Assembly: GCA_964023205.1 (NCBI GenBank)
Contig: OZ026838.1
Span: 28,671,843-28,735,842, forward strand
Direction: 5' to 3'
Source of the DNA: Lutraria lutraria
Lineage: Eukaryota; Mollusca; Bivalvia; Venerida; Mactridae
Length of the DNA: 64,000 nucleotides
Shown: positions 60,201 through 64,000 of the stretch, piece by piece
Numbering within the stretch: the stretch's first letter is position 1
How the letters are laid out: each line of letters opens with the position of its first letter
Notes under the pieces: model-generated
Told to the model about the DNA's origin: nothing
Databases searched by the model: none
What the model saw: the letters and a program-made list of their open reading frames with translations, nothing else
Made by a program: the position numbers and the translations under genes

Positions 60201-62981
60201 AACTGTTTGACTAAACATCAAAATATCTTCAGATTTATTCAAATTCTGACATAACGGAAATAAAAATGTTTGGAGTAAAAGAAGTTAATAACCAACATTT
60301 TGTCACAAGTTTCTATGGTTTCAGCACAGTCAGCACGACGACAAGCATAATTCGCCACCAAGATTTTCTGGAGTATATGAAATCCAAATATAAAATTCAC
60401 CAGACCCGATAAGCTATAATGCTATATGAGCACATACTTAAATAAACTCACCTGTCTTTGTTCTTCATCACATTTTTCTTTTACTTCTCTAACACTTGTT
60501 TCCAAATCAGATTTCTGCAAGTAAAAATACAATATGGTTTAGATACAAACATTAGCTTATAAACATTGATGGGCCCTACATGTACATATCACCACTTTTG
60601 GAAGAATACTGAAATTTTTCAGGAATACAAGACTTTTTGAGGATAAAATAGTTTTAGAAGAATACATTTTTTTTTTAAAGAATACTTAAGTTTAAAAGAA
60701 TACAAGTTCTTTTAGAGAATACAGTAGTTTTAAAAGAATACAAGATTTTTTAAAGAATACTTAAGTTTAGAAGAATACAAGATATTTTTAAAGAATACAA
60801 TAGTTTTAGAAGATTACAAGTTTTCAGGAAGAATACTAAGTTTTTGGACAAGAACCTGACTTTAAACACAATTTCAGAAAAGATGCAAACTTCAGTAGAA
60901 TTAAAGACTATAGTATTCAGTACACTGCATTAAGAAAAAAAAATGAGTGATACAATAAAAGAATAAAACAAATAACAGACTGGTCCCTAATTTGGTAAAC
61001 TTAATTGAGCTAGAGTAAAAAAAACGTGAACAGGGGTCGACCACTATAATTATAGTGTAGATATAGACACTTATACAGAACAGACAAATTATATGATACT
61101 TTATCGTGTAGCTTAAGAAGCAAAGATTTTACGAGCTTAATTTTAGATGAGAGATTGTGTTCCAATTTAAACTATAAAATCACACTGAAACAGTCCAGAG
61201 TACAATATAACCAATAAAATCATCATTGTCAGTCAAATACAACACATAAAATTGCACACCATAAACATTACATGCATTTAGCAATAATCAAATAGTCTGA
61301 GATTAGTTAGCACATTATAGGATATCCAACTCTTGGCAAAGTTGTCAGACTGTTTTCATTATCGAGAGACTCTCTGGATGACATGATAAATTATGCATGA
61401 CACATTTATTTTCAAATCTGAAGCCAACTTGAGTAAGAGCTTATAAAGCGCAATTTGTACGAAATCAAAATGTTTTAATCAATAATTATGTTCTTTTAAT
61501 CTCCAAGTGGGTATGACCTTTGATGGTTAACATCAGAGGTGGAGTTAACCATTTGGTGTCAAGTGGATGAAAACAGTTCCACAGAGAGTTACTATTTGAT
61601 TTATGCTTACCAGCAGATTGAAAGACATCAGCATGATTAGTGCAAATAAAACAGTATAGAAATTTAAAATTCTGATCTTATTATCTGGTAATCAACATTT
61701 TTTCAGTTATACACTATAACTAATACCAAAAAATACCAAATCGAGACTTCAACCTGCAAACACAAAATCTTAGCCCATGTGATTTCTGTCAGTCCTCCAG
61801 TCCTGACTGTGAAGGAGGACTCAGACGGGTAAATGCCTGTAAATGTCGACTTCTGTATACCTGTCAGTTTGGTACACACACCTGATAATCAGCGTTTTTT
61901 CACCTTTAGAGGAAATGTGACAGGGCCCTTAGAAAGCGAAAAATGCATCCTGAGGGAAAAAGTGGAACAATAACATGACTATATGTATATAAAGTCATAT
62001 CCTCCAAACATTGAAATCTGCAATCCTACACTCAACTAATACACTCTACATGTGACAAGATTGTTGAAACATAGATGACAATCATGGTACTAGCTAGTCT
62101 ACATGGAAACTAACTTTTATACTCAAAACCAATACTCACTAACTCAGACATACCAGCATTATTATTTCTTAGAACAATATATGAGCAGAAAAACTGCTAT
62201 AATATTCTTGTATAACACTACATTTTCTCAACAAGCCATGACTAATAATAATACATCTTTACAAAACAATTATCCTCTAACTCTAGGTCAAGTGTGAGAG
62301 ATGTAATATTAAAACACCATAGAAGAACGTGTGAATACGAGCTGAAGACAAAGAAACATTGAACTATGTATACACACAGTATTATATATAACATTACAGA
62401 TCACAGGAATATTTGAACCATAATATAACCTCACTCATTTTGTACATAATAGTCTTATAAACAATTTAATTATTCTTAATTCCAGATAGTCTATCAAAAC
62501 TGACACTAAGGTACCAAGAGGTTAAAAGGTGCATGCAACATACATGAAGCATACACTCCTTAAAATGAATGTCCTAGTTTTTTACCTTAGTACAAGTCAA
62601 GCATTTGAACATAACCTGGTTGGACAAAAACTCATCCATTAGATATATCAATAGTATATCACTTCAGGTTAATCATTCATAGTCTGCAAGTTTTCATTTT
62701 ATCATTTCTTTATCTTCTAGACTTCCTCAACTTAATAAATCAAATCATTCCAGTGGTCGACCTATCCTAAACAATTATACATATATGAAACAGACTGTAT
62801 CAGTCTCACCTTCTCATCCAATTCATCAAGAACTTTCTGGGCTTCAATTTTTTGAGTCTCTAATTGATGTAGGGTTCCAGTAATGCTATTTAACTCTTTC
62901 TCCAGCATCTGTACCTCGCCTTGACAGATACGTATATCAGCTGTCTGTTGTTGTTGTTCCGCCTCTAATTTTAACTTTTCC
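44993..62981 (-). CDS. EPS15: EPS15 endocytic adaptor homologue, C-terminal 497 residues (10 exons, 5' partial)
   Basis: The visible coding sequence is join 62981-62810, 60514-60452, 59226-59179, 56604-56455, 55445-55305, 54258-54108, 52607-52504, 52344-52231, 51588-51274, 45229-44993. It is 1,495 nt, and every junction is GT-AG with matching phase. In the order of vertebrate EPS15 it shows the coiled coil (LETQKIEAQKVLDELDEK, EENKLEQRVEAGKAQLDQLA), which mediates oligomerisation, then 14 DPF tripeptides that bind the AP-2 alpha ear, a proline-rich SH3-ligand stretch (PALPPKQKKAPPPRPAPPKG) and two ubiquitin-interacting motifs at the C-terminus. EPS15 works at clathrin-coated pits, linking ubiquitinated cargo, AP-2 and epsin. 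The three N-terminal EH domains expected in the family lie right of the window. No lesion is seen. Protostomes usually have one Eps15, so EPS15 versus EPS15L1 does not apply cleanly. Confidence 0.95.
45343..45679 (-). mobile_element. SINE family A carrying an extra 3' module
   Basis: Exact 13-bp target duplication TATTCAAACAGTC at 45330-45342 and 45680-45692. On the minus strand the SINE starts cccgactctgtggtggagtg, with a B-box-like gggtttgagccc and the family body, then tail ggggcgtaaaacccaatgaa. It continues without a break into the about 90-bp module that stands alone at 23096-23190. In the last EPS15 intron. Confidence 0.85.
47012..47189 (+). mobile_element. Tigger/pogo-like short element, CAGTCAAACCTGTG family, copy 2
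   Basis: TA at 47010-47011 and 47190-47191. Ends CAGTCAAACCTGTG and inverted cacagttttgactg. It aligns along its length with 18562-18738 (gtgttagc, cagaataaaggcca, acctccgaat, gtcaata). Confidence 0.8.
47578..48046. mobile_element. Foldback element with about 200-bp near-identical inverted arms
   Basis: The left arm begins taggcactcgattccgtgat and runs to ccggctttcc near 47771. The right arm is its reverse complement, from ggaaagccgggacccacg (about 47850) to atcacgatattgagtgccta (48046). TA stands at both outer ends, suggesting a TA target. Only about 80 bp of unique sequence separates the arms. Frames in the arms (81 and 69 codons) are mirror images, not genes. Confidence 0.85.
48128..48225 (-). 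mobile_element. SINE family A, truncated fragment
   Basis: It matches the 3' half of the family on the minus strand (atgtccctttatgtgggaaa, gcttacggaggatgggagtc, tagtactggttcttcccagg) without the tRNA-like head. Confidence 0.7.
49008..49092. repeat. 22-bp tandem repeat, 4 units
   Basis: Unit cactaattaatagagatattt t repeats about four times with few differences. Confidence 0.9.
49282..50730 (+). mobile_element. mariner-like element relic (1,449 bp)
   Basis: TA at 49280-49281 and 50731-50732 flank 27-bp inverted ends: CGAGGTACAGTCAAAAAGTT then CCTGGAC on the left, CGAAGTTTAGTCAAAAAGTT then CCCGGAC reversed on the right. A broken mariner transposase lies inside. The element sits in the last EPS15 intron, on the opposite strand to EPS15. 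Confidence 0.88.
49508..50345 (+). pseudogene. Degenerate mariner transposase
   Basis: The frame from 49508 reads a mariner N-terminal helix-turn-helix region after a non-homologous start: FEQRAVIKF, CFDWHRRFREGQEATDDDTR, DRPKKSNNVSQV, to a stop near 49925. Beyond it, in shifting frames, are pieces of the catalytic domain: CARWVPRLL, RRWQRDGDRFL, ITTDET (first catalytic Asp region), KIMFIFFTDRDC (second Asp region) and NGETVYQKY. The block with the third Asp is not found, so it has stops, frameshifts and a C-terminal loss. It cannot supply active transposase. Confidence 0.82.
51274..51588 (-). CDS. EPS15: EPS15 proline-rich and DPF exon i
   Basis: It encodes 105 codons, with LFGTDPFAP near its start, then a basic proline-rich SH3 ligand PALPPKQKKAPPPRPAPPKG, then PDPFGAGAFPNDPFGSSDPF and a Gly/Ser end with NFADFSPSK. 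ALPPK-APPRP matches the Crk-binding region of vertebrate EPS15. The acceptor is ATTGCAG|AAG and the donor is AGCAAG|GTGAGT, phase 0. Confidence 0.95.
52231..52344 (-). CDS. EPS15: EPS15 DPF-rich exon h
   Basis: It encodes 38 codons, DDPFSSSDPFGNSFSSSSGG then NKQMDAFDPFGTSSNKPQ, with three DPF motifs. It is phase 0 at both ends (TTTCAG|GAT and CACAG|GTAATT). Confidence 0.94.
52504..52607 (-). CDS. EPS15: EPS15 DPF-rich exon g
   Basis: It encodes SDPFKSDGFTSDPFASDDPF KDAFPATSNNTNNSK, with three DPF motifs. The acceptor is GTTGTAG|GC (phase 1) and the donor is CTAAG|GTAAGT (phase 0). Confidence 0.94.
52880..52960 (-). other. tRNA-like arms (probably SINE remnant)
   Basis: On the minus strand, catgtcttttaaacatg can form an anticodon-type stem-loop with a ttt in the loop, followed by a T-arm-like aggaggttcaatcctcct. 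No matching acceptor stem was found, so this is not called as a tRNA gene. Confidence 0.3.
52952..53007. other. See element 53007-53952
   Basis: Placeholder for an entry with mis-ordered coordinates. The element is described fully in the following entry. Confidence 0.01.
53007..53952. mobile_element. 946-bp Tigger/pogo-like non-autonomous element
   Basis: TA duplications at 53005-53006 and 53953-53954 enclose inverted ends CAGTTGAATCTCGTTAT and ataacgagattcaactg. Subterminal pieces of the type gagataaccgaaattt are repeated several times near both ends (53056, 53810, 53895), as expected for transposase-binding repeats. No transposase frame is present. It lies in the EPS15 intron between exons f and g. 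Confidence 0.8.
54108..54258 (-). CDS. EPS15: EPS15 DPF-rich exon f
   Basis: It encodes 50 codons plus one base, with four DPF motifs (EDPFK, KDPFG, PDPFA, DDPFK), the AP-2 appendage ligands. The acceptor is TTTCAG|GTT. The donor is AGTA|GTAAGT, phase 1; the split Ser codon is completed by the next exon. Confidence 0.94.
54700..54925 (+). mobile_element. tRNA-derived SINE family B, copy 3
   Basis: Body shared with the other two copies: agtaatcaccagcccctca, atatcacccagt, gtgaagaaattgtccaact, agtcagtggttctaccaatg, tgcacacctgaga, ending near ttaagccccaagaa. In an EPS15 intron. Confidence 0.55.
54950..55275 (+). repeat. Two diverged tandem units of the 'gtcactgtgaccttgaactt' repeat
   Basis: Units of about 130-150 bp carry gaccttgacctttgacc, atcaatnnnggtcatctaca and aggccaaat, with a 3' part gatggacagaccgacatgtg then ccccctttctttgaaaggg. 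It is a dispersed bivalve-type repeat within an EPS15 intron. Confidence 0.6.
55305..55445 (-). CDS. EPS15: EPS15 exon e, end of coiled coil and linker
   Basis: It encodes 47 codons, TKTRVQHLQDQYRAIQQGVT followed by the polar linker EFSMPSDNSFLSATQNNTED QGSTRAT. The position equals human [20 protein letters not shown]. It is phase 0 at both ends. Confidence 0.93.
55750..55830. repeat. 19-bp tandem repeat, about 4 units
   Basis: Unit taattggaatttatcttca repeats about four times; one copy has aactt for attt. In an EPS15 intron. Confidence 0.9.
56023..56205 (+). mobile_element. Short inverted-repeat element, 'tactgta...tttcgtgg' family, copy 2
   Basis: This is the reverse-complement relative of the element at 4577-4772: tactgtagaatcatt, cgttggggatttaatttcgt, catttaaatg, then the end near tacagtata. 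It lacks an internal piece near its right end. It lies in an EPS15 intron. Confidence 0.7.
56455..56604 (-). CDS. EPS15: EPS15 coiled-coil exon d
   Basis: It encodes 50 codons, ETDEELNKLRIDLSTLREEE then NKLEQRVEAGKAQLDQLAKS and NKDVALQVNQ. It matches human [20 protein letters not shown]. It is phase 0 at both ends (TTTAG|GAG and AATCAA|GTAAGT). Confidence 0.95.
57752..58457 (+). mobile_element. Pearl/Helitron-like element with 160-bp units, copy 4
   Basis: 5' end acaagagggccacattggcc followed by cgctcacctgag. Three tandem units of 160-161 bp start at the caaggg motifs at 57932, 58093 and 58253. The 3' end is a perfect hairpin, agctcacctgat (58428-58439) and atcaggtgagct (58442-58453), then aaaaa. 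A unit length near 160 bp and L/R flanks are as described for bivalve pearl elements. In an EPS15 intron. Confidence 0.8.
58479..58656. mobile_element. Tigger/pogo-like short element, CAGTAAATCCTCA ends
   Basis: TA-flanked, 178 bp, with ends CAGTAAATCCTCA and inverted CAATAAAACCTCA. It starts about 25 bp after the end of a pearl-like element. No coding capacity. Confidence 0.65.
58864..59172. repeat. 29-bp minisatellite ending at an EPS15 splice donor
   Basis: About ten copies of ctgttacataatgcatgaaa plus ctctgtggg. The last copy (gttacataatgcatgaaact ct) runs directly into the exon c donor (minus-strand GTAAGA at 59178-59173). Confidence 0.93.
59179..59226 (-). CDS. EPS15: EPS15 coiled-coil exon c (48 nt)
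   Basis: It encodes 16 codons, IDALNNQIQNQQKSAL, aligning with human MISSLKTQIQSQESDL. The acceptor is TTTTCAG|ATC and the donor is TTG|GTAAGA. The intron side of the donor is the last copy of a 29-bp minisatellite. Confidence 0.9.
59395..59563 (-). mobile_element. Tigger/pogo-like short element, CAGTCAAACCTGTG family, copy 3
   Basis: Ends CAGTCAAACCTGTG and inverted cacaggtttaactg. Internal order (tgacaggtggcctt, attcagaggtggccgctagc) shows the opposite orientation to copies 1 and 2. It lies in an EPS15 intron. The TA flanks have decayed. Confidence 0.75.
60452..60514 (-). CDS. EPS15: EPS15 coiled-coil exon b
   Basis: It encodes 21 codons, KSDLETSVREVKEKCDEEQR Q, aligning with human [20 protein letters not shown]. 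Both ends are phase 0 (CTTGCAG|AAA and GACAG|GTGAGT). Confidence 0.92.
60600..60850. repeat. Irregular AT-rich repeat, 'agaatacaag-ttttt-aa' theme
   Basis: gaatac recurs at intervals of about 18-40 bp, alternating with tttttaaa or tagtttta. Units are uneven in length. In the EPS15 intron between exons a and b. Confidence 0.7.
62810..62981 (-). CDS. EPS15: EPS15 coiled-coil exon a (first in window)
   Basis: It encodes 57 full codons, EKLKLEAEQQQQTADIRICQ through LETQKIEAQKVLDELDEK, with heptad-type Leu/Ile spacing. It aligns with human IEKLETQKQEAQDRLDEMDQ. The acceptor is TTTTCAG|G. One base belongs to a codon split with an upstream exon that I did not find before 64000. The donor is GAGAAG|GTGAGA. 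Confidence 0.93.
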
Positions 62982-62982
62982 C

Positions 62983-64000
62983 TGAAAACACAATAATGCA
63001 GATGCTATTGAACAATATCTAGATGACATGCGTTCAAAACCAAACCCCAGTGTCTGCAACCTGAGATCTTTTAATGTCCTTCTCTGAACCAAATTTTACT
63101 GAATAAACTTCCCACCTCACACCTAAATGCCCTCTTGTAGTAATTAACAGCCACAGTACCTTACATGTACTATATGGTTCGAAACTAAAAATAAGTGACC
63201 ACATCCTGAATTTTTTATTGTCTTTCTCTGAACCAAATTTTACATTTAGTATATCAATGTCCCTCCTCTCACTGATCCCCTTTGGTGCCAATGAACAACC
63301 CCAGTGCTTTACCTTTTCTGTATGGTCCAGTTATTAATTGAACATAACTGATGCTTTGGCTATAATTTGAAGAATCATCTAGAAGCATTATTTTGTTAAA
63401 GTCTACAGACATTAATTTGGAGAGGGGGGGGGGGGGGGGGCTTTAAAATGGACTACTTGCTAACATGAAATTTGATACCTCACGTAATTATGAAGAACAA
63501 GTTATAACACTTTCTTAAGACATAATTATCCTGTCACATATCTATTATAGTACAATAACAAGATGGAATCAGTGACTTGATTCAAACCTGTAAGTCTGGA
63601 TGAGCAGTTTGGTATGTCTTAAACTATGGTTCTTACATTGCCAATGTCCAGTTTATGAAGGGCCAGAATGCCGCCAGATAGCTGTCTATGTCAAGAGTGA
63701 AAGTAACAGTTATACTTTGACCAATATCATGCTGCTAATACACAAACAGGTTTGTTAATTCAAAGGAGAAAAATATATCCCAACAAAGTGAAAATCGTAG
63801 AGAAATCAATAGCTTTAAAGGGTCCCTGCTTGGCAAGAACTAAGAAATTATAACTTGTATTCAACCAGTATGAAAATCCATAGGGAAGGAACATAATCAA
63901 ATCAGCATAATTGATTACAATTTACAACATCTCTTACTAAGTTCAATCATAGAGTAAAAGCCAATGTTCTTTACATACACAAGTGCTGACATAACAAGGT
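62983..64000 (-). other. EPS15 intron, upstream exon not found
   Basis: No minus-strand exon with EPS15-like coiled-coil or EH-domain sequence was recognised before the window edge. The exon supplying two bases of the split codon must lie farther right, or is too short to see. Confidence 0.4.
63424..63440. repeat. G homopolymer (17)
   Basis: Uninterrupted G run on the plus strand. Length is prone to sequencing error. Confidence 0.9.

Noticed and set aside
1..64000. CRISPR array, operon or bacterial-type defence system
   Set aside because: The repeats are tandem without unique spacers of constant length, genes are split by introns, and all recognised proteins are animal families.

Overview
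The window reads as nuclear DNA of a bivalve mollusc. It is AT-rich, has short coding exons with GT-AG introns spread over many kilobases, and is dense in small non-autonomous mobile elements of the kinds common in bivalves: tRNA-derived SINEs, pearl/Helitron-like elements with an 'acaagagggcc...' end, and short TA-flanked inverted-repeat elements. No species can be named from the sequence alone.

Three genes can be supported, all on the minus strand. (1) At 16279-16621 there is one exon with the N-terminal half of the tetramerisation (T1) domain of a voltage-gated potassium channel, Shaw/Kv3-like. Its other exons must lie left of the window. (2) At 31794-38135 there is a complete five-exon DNAJC9 homologue of 267 residues, a J-domain histone co-chaperone. 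(3) At 44993-62981 there are the last ten exons of an EPS15 homologue, an endocytic adaptor: central coiled coil, DPF-rich AP-2-binding region, proline-rich segment and two ubiquitin-interacting motifs. The EH-domain exons lie beyond the right edge. These genes have unrelated jobs (membrane excitability, histone handling, clathrin endocytosis), and nothing suggests they act as a unit.

The rest is introns and intergenic DNA. From 1 to 16 kb there are no recognisable exons, a large minisatellite (3.2-4.15 kb), and a SINE whose tail was hit by a TA-targeting element. From 17 to 31 kb there are three more minisatellites, an inverted-repeat composite with a perfect 16-bp hairpin, and several GTCACGTGAC palindromes. 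From 31 to 42 kb lie DNAJC9, two hAT-like elements with target duplications, and pearl-like elements. From 45 to 63 kb the EPS15 introns hold a mariner relic, a foldback element with long near-identical arms, a 946-bp Tigger/pogo-type element and a 29-bp array abutting a splice donor.

Most other open frames are short, AT-rich and lack splice or similarity support, or are read through tandem repeats. I found no operon, CRISPR array, complete tRNA or rRNA. The novelty here lies in the mobile-element and repeat architecture rather than in a new protein system.
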